From the NCBI GenBank assembly GCA_039707655.1, contig CM077664.1, forward strand, positions 24,354,781 to 24,418,780: a stretch of 64,000 nt of DNA, given 5' to 3'. The stretch is from Elymus sibiricus. Lineage: Eukaryota > Streptophyta > Magnoliopsida > Poales > Poaceae. The notes under the pieces were generated by a model that was not told where the DNA came from, searched no databases, and was given only the letters and a program-made list of their open reading frames with translations. Shown here in pieces: positions 32,659-43,387 of the stretch (positions are counted from its first letter, which is position 1; each line of letters begins with the position of its first letter). The translations under genes and the position numbers were made by a program.

Positions 32659-34339
32659 TGATGTCTACTACGCAACTTTTATTCTTGTAGACTCGTGTTG
32701 GGCCTCCAAGCGCAGAGTTTTGTAGGACAGTAGCAATTTTCCCTCAAGTGGATGACCTAAGGTTTATCAATCCGTGGGAGGCATAGGATGAAGATGGTCT
32801 CTCTCCAACAACCCTGCAATCAAATACAAGAAATCTCTTGTGTTCCCAACACACCCAATACAATGGTAAATTGTATAGGTGCACTTGTTCAGCGAAGAGA
32901 TGGTGATACAAGTGTAGTATGGATAGTAGATATAGGTTTTTGTAATCTGAAAATATAAAAACAGCAAGGTAGCAAGTGATAAAACGGAGCACAAACGGTA
33001 TTGCAATGCTTGAAAACAAGGCCTAGTGTTCATACTTTCACTAGTGCAATCTCTCAACAGTGCTAACATAATTGAATCATATAACAATCCCTCAACGTGC
33101 GACAAAGAATCACTCCAAAGTTCTTATCTAGCGGAGAACATAAGATGAAATTGTTTGTAGGGTACGAAACCACCTCAAAGTTATCCTTTCCGATCAATCT
33201 ATCGAGATATTCCTATAAGTGTCACAAACAGCCCAAGAGTTCGTACTAAAATAACACCATATGATACACATCAACCAACCCTAATGTCACCTAGATACTC
33301 CAATGTCACCACAAGTATCCGTGAGTTGATTATACGATATGCATCAAACAACTTTAGATTCATAATATTCAATCCAACACAAAGAACTTCAAAGAGTGCC
33401 CCAAGATTTCTATCGGAGAAAGTAGGACAAAAACGTGCATCAACCCCTATGCATAGATTACCCCAATGTCACCTCGGGAATCCGCGAGTTGAGTGCCAAA
33501 ACATACATCAAGTGAATCAATATAATACCCCATTGTCACCACGGGTATTCATATGCAAGACATACATCAAATGTTCTCAAATCCATAAAAGTATTCAATC
33601 CGATAATAGTGAAACCTCAAAGGTAAAACTCAATTCATCACAACAAGATAGAGAGGGGAAAACACCATATGATCCAACTATATTAACAAAGCTCGCGGTA
33701 CATCAAGATCGTGTCAAATCAAGAACATGTGAGAGAGAGATCAAACACATAGCTACTAGTACATACCCTCAGCCCCGAGGGTGAACTACTCCCTCCTCAT
33801 CATGGTGGCCGCCGGGATGATGAAGATGGCCTCTGGTGATGATTTCCCCCTCTGGCAGGGTGCAGGAAAAGGGTTGTAGATGAGATCGTGGAGGTACAGA
33901 GACTTGCGGCGGCGGAGTCAAAGTTCTAGGGTTATTTCTGGGGGTTTCTCTATTTATAAGAATTTTTGGCGTTGGAATCACGCGAAGAGGGGCCACAGGG
34001 GGCCCACGAGGCACCAGGGCGCGCCCAGGGGGGGTGGTCATGCCCAGGTGGCTTGTGGGGCCCCTGTGGGTCTTCCGCTACTCCCCCGAAGCTTCCTGGG
34101 TCTCTTTTCTTCCAGAAAAAATCGTCAAAAAGTTTCGCTGCATTTGGACTTCATTTGATATGGATTTTCTGGAAAACCAAAAACAAGCAGAAAACAGCAA
34201 CTGGCACTGGGCACTAGGTCAATATGTTAGTCCATAAAAATCATATAAAAGCCATATAAAAGTGCACCAAAATCATACAAAACTATAATAAACATGGCAT
34301 GAATACTTCATAAATTATAGATACGTTGGAGACGTATCA
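32659..34339 (-). mobile_element. Gypsy 3' LTR, minus orientation (1.68 kb)
   Basis: On the + strand it starts TGATGTCTACTACGCAAC and ends TTGGAGACGTATCA, the reverse complement of a TGATACGTCTCC... LTR. It is directly followed by GCATCCCCAAGCTTAATTCC, which reversed is AAGCTTGGGGATGC, a classic polypurine tract of this gypsy group. It is therefore the 3' LTR of a minus-strand element. The 5' LTR and coding region are not present in the window. Confidence 0.88.
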
Positions 34340-37305
34340 GCATCCCCAAGCTTAATTCCTGCTCGTCCTCGAGTAGGTAAATGATAAAAGAAATAATTTA
34401 TGAAGTGTGAATGCTAGCATTGTGTATAAGTTTGATCAATTATAATTTCAATCATTTTTCCTAGCATCATAACAACAACTCTTTCTCATAAAACTCATCA
34501 TGATAAAGTAGTAATCAATTAACATGTTATGGTTCAAACAATGCATTCTCTTGAAACTTAACAACCTATGTTCTTAGTCACCAAACAATTGCAATTCAAC
34601 TTATTCAACAAAGTCTAAGTAAGAGCTCCACATACTCAATTATCATATAGTCTTCTATGATTGCTAGTACTCAAAATATATTTTTAGAACAAATGGCATC
34701 CATCGAACATAGAGAAAGACAGGGGCTTAATGTTTCGCCTCCCAACTTATTTATCATAGAGATAATTGTCAACAATAATAATTCATGATCAAATATATTT
34801 GAATGGCCATATGTGCCTGGATATTTCCCCACCACATGATACTTGCCAACTAAAGAATAATTTAGGTTGAAATGAGAATGAATACTTATTGACTCTTGCA
34901 TAAAAGTAAATACATAAAAGTAAAATATAGGCCCTTCGCAGAGGGAAGCAGAGGTTGTCATGCGCTTTTTATTTTTGGATGTCAAGCCCTTAATGCAAAG
35001 GAACGTCACGTTATATTGCCCCATGTGATAGCAACCTTTATTATGCAGTCCGTCGCTTTTATTTCTTTACCATCACAAGTTCGTACAACACTTATTTTCC
35101 CTTGCAATAAAAGATCATACATATTTTAGGAGCAATTTTTATTGCTTTTTTGCACCGATGACAACTTACTTGAAGGATCTTATTCAATCCATAGGTAGAT
35201 ATGGTGGACACTCATGGCAAGAAACTGGGTTTAAGGGTTTTTGGATGCACAAGTAGTATCTCTACTTAGTATGAATTTTTGGCTAGCAAAAGATCCTAAG
35301 CAAGCACCACATGTTGGAGGATGCATAACAATATAACTTCTATACAAATATACCCAAACATAACTCATTACGTTGTCTTCCTTGTCCAACTTCAACTAAT
35401 TTGCTAAAGTTTGAAAATAATTAATGGGTATTCACAATCATAAAAGATGTCAAAGATAATATATTTATATGTGAAAGTTCTCTTCCTTATACTAATCATT
35501 CATGAATTGCTTGTATGACTAATATTGTGATTGTCAAACTTCAATAGATTTTGCTTTCTAAACCCAATGTGAAGCTACTACTAGGCATGACGCAAGCATA
35601 TGAAGCTCATATTGTTTCAACTTCATGATATTCAATTTATTCAACAATTTACTCATAGGATATAAGTGAAGAACAAAAGTAAATGACAAACTACTCCAAA
35701 AAGATATAAGTGAAGACCAAATGAGTAGTTAAGTAAATAGTTAGCTATGTGAGGACTCTCTCCCATTTAAAAATTTCAGATCTTAAGTATTTTATTCAAA
35801 CAGCAAGGAAAACAATATAAAATGACATTTCAAGAATAGCACATCTCATGTGAAGAAGCAAAAACTTAGGCTCAACCAAGACTAACCGATAATTGTTGAT
35901 GAAGAAAGGTGGGATGCCTACCGGGGCATCCCCAAGCTTAGATGCTTGAGACTTCTTGAAATATTAACTTGGGATGCCTTGGGCATCCCCAAGCTTGAGC
36001 TCTTGTGTCTACTTAATTCCTCTCATATCACGGTTTCCCAAATCCTTAAAAACTTCATCCACACAAAACTCAACAAGAACTCGTGAGATAAGTTAGTATA
36101 AATCCATGCAAAACCTTATCATTCTCTACTATAACAAATCAATAAAATTATAATTAAACATTGTATACTAAATGCCTCTGCATATTTAATACTCCTATCC
36201 ATAAATAGAAACATTAAACAAGCAACATATGCAAACAATGCAACTATAACCGAAATCTGCCAAAACAGAACAGTCTGTAAAGGGGGATTTAAAATTCATA
36301 CTTCCCTAACTCCAAAAATTCTGAAAAATTACCACTTGACAGAGAACTTATGCATTATTACTGTGTAAAAATTTCAGATTTTTATCATGTTCTGAGTATT
36401 CAATAATATTCTGGACATAACAGAAAACTTTCTATTTTCAAACAGCAACACTTGAACTTGCAAACTGAGCATGGTAAAGGCTATAATTGGCATTTTATTG
36501 AACTAAAAGATTCAAAACATGACTATTGATAACACCAAGCAAATCTCAACAAAATAAAATGATGCTCCAAGCAAAACTCATATTATGTGACGAATAAAAA
36601 TATAGCTCCAAGTGAGGTTACCGATAATGTTGAAGATGAAAGAGGGGATGCCTTCCGGGGCATGCCCAAGCTTAGACGCTTGAGTCTTCCTTGAATATTA
36701 CCTTGGGGTTCCTTGGGCATCCCCAATATTAGGGTCTTTCCATTCCCTATTCTCCACATATCGATATCTCACCCAAAACATGAAAACTTCAATCACACAA
36801 AACTTAACGGAACTTGTGAGATAGGTTAGTATGATAAAAATAAATCATCCACTTAGGTACTGTCAAGACAAGATTCATAATTGTTCTCACATTATTCATA
36901 CTGTAATATATCATTTCCACAATTTATATCTCATAATATAAGCTATAGAAACACTAAAACAAGAAAACTATGCAATAAAAACAGAATCTGGCAAAAACAG
37001 AACAGCATGTAGTGAGCGATTTAAAAAACATACTTCTGTGCCTCCAAAAATTCTGAAAAATTAGGACAATGTAAAAAATTTGTAACCCAATACTGTGTAA
37101 AAAGTTCAGAATTTTATCACGCTCCAGTACAGAATAGAAATTCCAGCACTGGACGCAAAAGTTTCTGTTTTTGCACAGAATCAAATCAACAAGCATCCAC
37201 ACTATCCCAAAGGCTTTACTTTGCACATTATTGAAAGAAAAGTTATAAAACATGATTACTACAGTAGCTTAATCATGTGAACACACAAAAACAGTTTTCA
37301 TTTTT
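34340..37305 (-). mobile_element. 3' non-coding internal region of the minus-strand gypsy element
   Basis: AT-rich sequence without real ORFs. Repeating phrases such as GGGGCATCCCCAAGCTTAGA (about 35921 and, with GGGGCATGCCCAAGC, about 36656) and TTCTGAAAAATTA are typical of the long untranslated region between pol and the 3' LTR in these elements. The two phrases mark an internal duplication of about 730 bp spacing. Confidence 0.65.
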
Positions 37306-38318
37306 TATTGAGTTTTGTTCATTTTTTATGAGTTGCTGAAATTTTTTCAGAAAATGGAGAGGATGAGGAACTACCTTTCGAGGGGCACTAGAGGCTCCTC
37401 GAGCAGAGGCACCGGGGGAACAGCTCATCGTGAACCAAGATACAATCTTCCCTGTTTCACCGAGGTGTGAGCCTGTGAGTGGCCATGTGAGGTATTCATG
37501 AACGGAGCAGGTATTAGACATGAATTTGCATAATTTGTTGAGAGAGCAGATTTGACCGCTTTCCTTGCAGATAAGTGTTCTCAATATCAACTCCTTGCTA
37601 GTACATTTGTGCAAAAATTTGCCTTTTCACCTGGACTTCTTGTGCCTTGAGTTTTATTTCACTTGTACGACCAAGTTTTTGGTATCACTTCGGCTGAGTT
37701 CTGTGAAATTTGTAAAATTCATTTCTAGGATAGTATTGCTGGGCCTCGACCTGGGGAGTTAGAACAATTTCTGTATGAATTATGTGAACGAAGAACTATG
37801 AAGGCGTATGCAAAACGCACTCGGATATCCTTCTCACAAACATAATTTAGGCAGAAATTGTTCGAACTCCCCAGGTCGAGGCTCAGCAATACTACCCTCG
37901 AAGGGAATTTTACAAATTTCACAGAACTCAGCCAAAGTGATATCAAAATTTTGATCGTACAAGTGAAATTAAACTCGAGGCACATGAAGTCCAGATGGGA
38001 CGATAAAATTTTGCACAAATGTATTAGTAAGGAGTTGATATTGAGAACACTTATCTGCAAGGAAAGCGGTCAAATCTGCTCTCTCAACAAATTGTGCAAA
38101 TTCATGTCTAATAACTGCTCCGTTCATGAATACCTCACATGACCACTCACAGGCTTGCGCCTCGAGGAACGGGGAGGCTTGTATCTTGGTTCACGATGAG
38201 CTGTTCCCCGGTGCCTCGGCTCGAGGAGCCTCTAGTGCCCCTCAAAAGGTAGTTCCTCATCCTCTCCATTTTCTAATTTTTTTACAACAACTCATAAAAA
38301 AATGAAAAAAACTTAATA
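37306..38318. repeat. Long inverted repeat (two arms of about 490 bp, loop of about 35 bp)
   Basis: Arm 1 (37306-37795) and arm 2 (37830-38318) are reverse complements with moderate divergence. Matching ends: TCAGAAAATGGAGAGGATGA at 37347 and TCATCCTCTCCATTTTCT at 38258; matching inner parts: CCTCGACCTGGGGAGTTAGA at 37743 and GAACTCCCCAGGTCGAGG near 37862. A transcript would fold into a long hairpin. It could be a foldback-type transposon, a hairpin-RNA locus, or an accidental inverted duplication. No terminal duplications were identified. Confidence 0.85.
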
Positions 38319-38642
38319 CAAATGGTAACAATTACTCCCACAAACTTCTAGTGCCTAAACCATGCATCAAAACTACTTAGAACCAAATAAATTTGACATG
38401 TAATCTCATATTCAAGGTTAGCAAAATAAGGAAAGTATAGACCACTAGAATAAAAATTAATTGAAACAATGGAGGAGTCACATATCAAGGAGCAATACCT
38501 CCAAAAAGTTTCAGAAACGGTGCTCTGAGCAAGGAGATTGACAATTATTCATAAAATAGCAAAAACACGAGTTGGGAAGCTGGAAGAAATTTTTCTGGAG
38601 GTAGAAGAAGGCAGGGGGCCACGGGCACAAGTGAAGTGGGTG
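38319..38642. other. AT-rich spacer, LTR-like end
   Basis: No gene. The last 80 bases (GGAAGAAATTTTTCTGGAGG, then GGGGGCCACGGGC) resemble gypsy LTR sequence and probably belong to a damaged element into which the solo LTR inserted. Confidence 0.35.
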
Positions 38643-38647
38643 TCTAT

Positions 38648-39081
38648 TGATGGTGTCCTGGACTAGCGGGTGCTAGACACGTCGGCTGCCAACTATATGG
38701 GCTGGGCCGAGGACCCCCAATGAAGATAAACCAATGGCCCTCGTTCGTCGGGCCCAGGAGAGCCAAGATGGAAGATTCCAAAGCGTGTACTCCAGACAAT
38801 TAGAAGTAGTCTTCGCCACGATACAACCGACCTATCTAAACCCTAGGCGCTCAGGGTATCTATAGAATCTGAGGAGTGAGGGTCGTAGACAACAAGTCAT
38901 ACACATACGATCTCGTGGTAGATGACTTGTACTATGTACCCCCTCGAAATCAATACAATCAAAGCAGAACGTAGGGTATTACCTCTTAGAGAGGGCCCGA
39001 ACTTGGGTAAACTCATGTGTCCCTGTTACCATCGTGCCAAGACTACCAGCTCGGGACACCCTACCAGAGATCCGCTGGATT
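38648..39081 (+). mobile_element. Gypsy solo LTR related to family X (434 bp)
   Basis: It starts TGATGGTGTCCTGGACTAG and ends TTACTCCATCA. The start resembles the reverse complement of the LTR at 28052-28546 (TGACGGTGTCCTAG). Flanks TCTAT (38643-38647) and CCTAT (39082-39086) form a 5-bp duplication with one mismatch. No internal region is attached. Confidence 0.65.
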
Positions 39082-39086
39082 TTACT

Positions 39087-39347
39087 CCATCACCTATGGG
39101 CCCCACACGGCTACATGGCTTGACCTAGGGGGTGGGCTCTCCACCAAGCCGTGTGGAGGCCTGGTGGACCCCCTAAGTTGATTTCAGTACCAAAAATTCT
39201 TTTATATTGCGGAAAAATTATTGTAAATTTTTCAGGGCATTGCGAGAACTTTCATTTTCGCACTTTTTTATATGTAGAAAACTCAGAAACTGGGTAAAAC
39301 TGGCTATTCTAAAACATTTAAACTCTTTTAAAACTAATTCAAATAAG
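39087..39347. other. Degenerate LTR-like sequence before NLR-2
   Basis: No gene. GTAAATTTTTCAGGGCATT and neighbouring phrases resemble the U3 part of Triticeae gypsy LTRs. This transposon debris abuts the NLR fragment, so the missing CC and NB-ARC parts were removed or displaced here. Confidence 0.4.
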
Positions 39348-39667
39348 GTACACCTTCTTGCCCTCGACAAAGCCAGGGAGGAATGCTTTGATAAAGGTTA
39401 TAATGGGTCTGCTACTGGGGCATCCTGTGTAGAGGGTGCACGTTGCTTATCGGTCCATGAAGGAACCCTTGAACTATTGAGCCGATTTGGTGCGACACAG
39501 CTCCGTGCGCTCCATGTTTTTGAGAGCTATATCAATATTGATTTGTTGAAGCTTATCCTCACATCTTCGAATCTGCTGTCGCCGTTGGATTTGCAAGGTA
39601 CACGTATCAAAATGTTGCCCAATGAGGTATTCAATTTGTTTAACCTGCGTTATTTGGGCGTTAGAGA

Positions 39668-41162
39668 ATTTTTTTTTGATAAGGAGGATAGACCCCCGGC
39701 CTCTGCATCTGGACGATGCATGCGGCCATTTTATTAATTATTCACAGAGACCATACAAAGTAATACATCAGTCAGCCTGAAGCCACCATCTAGGCAATAC
39801 CTGTTGTACTCCTATCCCATTGATGAAGGTGTGCCGAATATCCGGACCTAATACCAAACGGACATCGCACCAAACCCTAACATCTAAAGCCGGATGCCCC
39901 AGCCCAGCCACACACCGGGACTGGGTCCCATACCGGACCGACGCACTCTCAGAGGCTGTCGCCGCCATCTTCCACCGGTCCATCTCCAGAGCAGTAACTG
40001 ACACATCGACCTTGCCTGGCCTGCCGTCGACGCCACCACGACGCCAGACAACTCCACCATCCTGCACGTATCCGTCCACACGTGCCCGTCGCCGAACCTC
40101 CGCAGCGCCATGCCACCGGGATCCGCCGTCGGCCTTGCGGTGGATGAGACACCGCTCTTCCGCTTGTCCCGTCCAACCAGCACTTGCTCCAAAACGATGT
40201 CCTCAGGAGGGACAACGGCATCAAAGGTACCATCATCGTCCGATCCGGTAGATCCAGATCTAGGGTTTCCCCCGGAGCATCACGAGTGGGGTGCCATGAC
40301 CTGCAACAACGATGCCTCGAGAAGGGAACGACGTCATAGACGCCGCCATCGTCCGCCATGACCGAAGTCGGCGCGATTTTCACCGGAAGTCGCGTCTCCC
40401 CAACCTCGCAGCTGTCTGGAACCGAACAGAGCCTCGCCATGGAGACAAGGACCGCCGTCGGCACGCCGGCTGGGAGCCTCCATCCGCCCCTCACCGGTCC
40501 TCCTCGCGCCACCAGCCGGCCAAAGCCGTACCGAGACGGATCTGGACAGGACGCCAGATCCGCAGCCATTGGAGCCACCCATGCGCACGCAGCCGCCGCA
40601 CCGCCGGCCATGGAGGCTCCCATCGCCGTCGCGCAGCAGGGGCGCCGCCCTGACTGCCGCCCCCGGCCTCCCCGCATGAGACGCCGCCTCCGCCTCACAG
40701 GGTCCGCCGCGGCGACCACCCGCCCTGGATCTGCGGTGCAGGGCCCGCCGCCACCGCGGCCTTTGCCGGCGGCAACGGCGGCTAGGAATGGAGCAGCAGG
40801 GAGGGACTGGCGGCTAGGGATCGGGGGCCCCTGGCGCCGCCGGAGGGGAGGCGACGCGAGGGGAGGAGATGCGTTTTTTTCTAAAAATTGGGGGAGAATT
40901 ACACTTCCCCGGCCTCTGCACCAACTAGGGATGCATACGGCCATTTTAGTATGAGTAGTTGAGTACCAAGATAAACATGATCCTCATAATTTTTTAAATG
41001 AGTATCAAGATACTTTTTGATGAGTGGTTCCACCACACACCAAACTTGATCCTCAATAAATGGGGGAAAACCCCTGTGCATCACCTGTCAATTCTAGGAA
41101 TTGAACTCGGGTCGTTAGGCTGCACAACCGCATGCCCAACCACTGAGCCAAGGCTCTCTAAA
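39668..41162 (-). mobile_element. Composite non-LTR insertion in NLR-2 (LINE 3' part plus SINE-like head)
   Basis: It is flanked by a perfect 17-bp duplication, TATTTGGGCGTTAGAGA, at 39651-39667 and 41163-41179. Poly-T directly follows the left copy, so the element lies on the minus strand with its poly-A end at 39668. From 39668 to about 40872 it looks like the 3' part of a LINE or a LINE-derived non-autonomous element (a GC-rich body containing a 331-codon open frame that I do not consider a gene). From about 40873 to 41162 it is SINE-like. Only one outer duplication pair is visible for the two parts. Confidence 0.8.
40873..41162 (-). mobile_element. tRNA-derived SINE-like segment
   Basis: Read on the minus strand it starts AGAGAGCCTTGGCTCAGTGG, where TGGCTCAGTGG fits a pol III A box. 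About 45 bases later GAGTTCAATTCC fits a B box. A body of about 200 bases follows and ends ...GGCCGTATGCATC...GCAGAGGCCGGGG plus poly-A-like sequence. The same tail motif occurs at the end of the neighbouring LINE part, fitting a SINE that borrows LINE machinery. Confidence 0.7.
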
Positions 41163-41666
41163 TATTTGGGCGTTAGAGATACCGAGATCGAGAGCCTGCC
41201 TGAAGCAGTGGGAAGGTTACGAAACTTGGAAATCTTGGATGCTTGTGACTCTAAACTAACATACTTGCCAAAGGGTGTTGTAAAGCTTCAGAATTTGAGA
41301 TACCTGTATGCATGTACTTTGGGCACATTAGGAAGTATAGTTGCGGTCAAGGTGCCCAGTGGCATGCAGCACCGGGCTGGACTGTGGGCTCTTCAGTCCA
41401 TCAAAGACACTCCAGAGTTTCTGCGTGAAGTTGGAGCTCTGACAGAGCTAAGAACACTTGATGGCTGCAAGGTGAGAACTGAACACTCCGCTGACTTGAG
41501 CAATGCTAACACAAAAATGAGCCATCTTGTTCATCTTGAAATTGACTTTGCAGCTAAGGATGAGGTGCTGCGGCAGGAAGGGCTACATTTATCTCAAACC
41601 CTTTCTTGGCTTTGTTTAGGAGGACAGCTAGAAAAAATATGCAACTTCATAGCCCGTAACTGGTAG

Positions 41667-43387
41667 GATCTGTCATTGACAGAAACAAGTAACTGATTGT
41701 GTACTTTCCATTTTCTTTATATTAATACGTGTTTTGTTGTACTTAGGATACGTATGCTTTCCACCTCTCCCAGGGTTCAAGTCCGCGTGGACTCGGATCC
41801 GAGTTCTATTAGTTCTCTGTTAATATAACTTCTAGTTCATCCTACACGCATGTTCCTTGGTTTAAAGGCTGTCAAAGAAAACCGACATGTGCGCTTTCAT
41901 ACTTGTCCTATTTGCTAGCATCGACAAAGATACAGACAGACAGACTGACTCAGTTTGCGATCATTATCAGATTCTGGGCTGCAATGTCAAGCACATTCTG
42001 CTCACTAGGGAAGAGGTTTTGCAGTTGTTACATCAGTTTCTCAATGAAAACCTGGGCTGTTCTTTCTTGTTACTATTGCTCTATATGAGCTGTTTCATGT
42101 TTTGCATCCAAGACAAGAAGAAAAGAATACAAGTCAGCCTATTTGTCAGCGCACAATCCTGATGGGGAGAACATGAGATGAGAGGCTCTGCAAAGGCCAA
42201 CGAATGTGATCCTCTTCTACATTACGCTAGCTAGCTAGCTGGGTGAAATGAGTATTCTGCTCATCAGTTACTGTTGCCTTGTTAGACAAGCTTCAGCATG
42301 CCTGCGCACTTCAGTAGTAGTTCTTCTTCGCCGATGGCACTTGTAGTCTGTATAAGCTGTAATCACTATTGAGCAATACAAGTATCTATTCATCATTAAT
42401 CAGCAGGCATGGCAAACTTTGTTAATGAGAGCATGGCCATATGCTTCTGGAAATCCAATCTGGAATTATGTTACTGTAAACTAAAGACAGCATTCGATGA
42501 ATTCACGATGAAATTGGGGAGCTGAGCAAGTTTTCCTGTTATCCTTTTTTCTTGGTCTTATTTGTCACATTGGAATCGGAATGTATGTAATTTATCTGCT
42601 CAGTGATGTTGATTGAATGTTCATCCCATAATGTAAAGTTCCTTTTTTGTCCCAAAAAATATCTGCTTCTACCAAAAGAAATAATTGTAGTGTTTTTTTT
42701 TTTCTCACCTCTCCCATGACAGAAGAAAGGCAATCCTTCCAAGGACTGCGTATACCCGCGCGCATGAAAAAAAAACAAAAAAGATCTGCCGCCGCCGCGC
42801 GTGTACGGGAAAAAAGAGGAGGTTGCACGATCCTCTCGCCCGCCCGGCGATCACGCTCGTTCCGTCCCATTTTTTCAAGTGGCCGATCGCCGCCGGTGGC
42901 CGGTGGTGTGGAAGAACGCCGTCGGCTTGTTGGATCACCGTCCCAACGCCGTCCGATGCCGATCTCACTGTCCTCGTCCGACGCCGCGGACGTGAAGGGC
43001 CCGACGTCCGCCGCCGCCAGTGACCGGTGTCGTCCCCCGCGGAGGACCCGGCCAAAAATCCCGCGGCTTCCTCGTCTTGCACGTCGCCGCCGGCTAGAAT
43101 CAAGCCGGAGACCCCTGCGTGGAGGCCGTCGTCCTACGCCGGCGACGTCCACACCGCGGCCCAAGGTTTGGCATCTAAACCTAGCATGATGGATGGAAGT
43201 GGTTTAGTTCATGTAGTGATTTAGGGTTTAGTTCATCTACGCCGGCGACGTCGTGCCGCAGCGCCACCTCCACGGACGACCGCATGATGTAGAGAACTAG
43301 TGTTGCATCTGGCATGATCCACTGTACAAAATTTAACACACGATAAATTATCAATGTTGTGCAGTTTTGCGAGTTAGGTGTGTTCAC
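41667..43387. other. NLR-2 3' flank and leader region of the FAR1-like gene
   Basis: Up to about 42660 it matches the NLR-1 downstream flank (GAAATGAGTATTCTGCTCATCAGTTAC, TGATGTTGAT-GAATGTTCATCC). A CTAGCTAGCTAGCTGG microrepeat is at 42226. From about 42700 the DNA is GC-rich (CCGCCGCCGCGCGTGTACGG) and probably is the 5' UTR or promoter of the following gene. No convincing ORF. Confidence 0.5.

Larger units (their letters stand above)
39348..41666 (+). pseudogene. RPM1-like NLR fragment, LRR domain only (NLR-2)
   Basis: A paralogue of NLR-1. It starts just after where the MHD motif should be (VHLLALDKAREECF) and continues through LRRs to LFNLRYLGVR at 39667. A 1.5 kb insertion follows, and the LRR resumes in the same frame with YLGVRDTEIESLPEAVG at 41163. 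It ends with a short false tail and TAG at 41664-41666: after GGQLEKI the sequence jumps to what is 3' UTR in NLR-1 (GAAACAAGTAACTGAT), a deletion of about 715 bp by NLR-1 coordinates (about 13115-13830). It has no CC domain or NB-ARC, so it cannot be a working receptor. Confidence 0.88.

Noticed and set aside
37306..38318. microRNA gene
   Set aside because: The hairpin arms are far longer than a plant pre-miRNA and nearly fully paired; a foldback element or hairpin-siRNA source is a better description.
39949..40944. A 331-codon open frame on the minus strand
   Set aside because: It lies inside the LINE/SINE composite, is GC-rich and of low complexity, and runs across the join of the two parts; no domain is recognisable.
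41095..41162. Possible tRNA gene (A- and B-box-like motifs)
   Set aside because: The sequence cannot form a full tRNA cloverleaf with an acceptor stem; position at the end of a poly-A element fits a SINE head.
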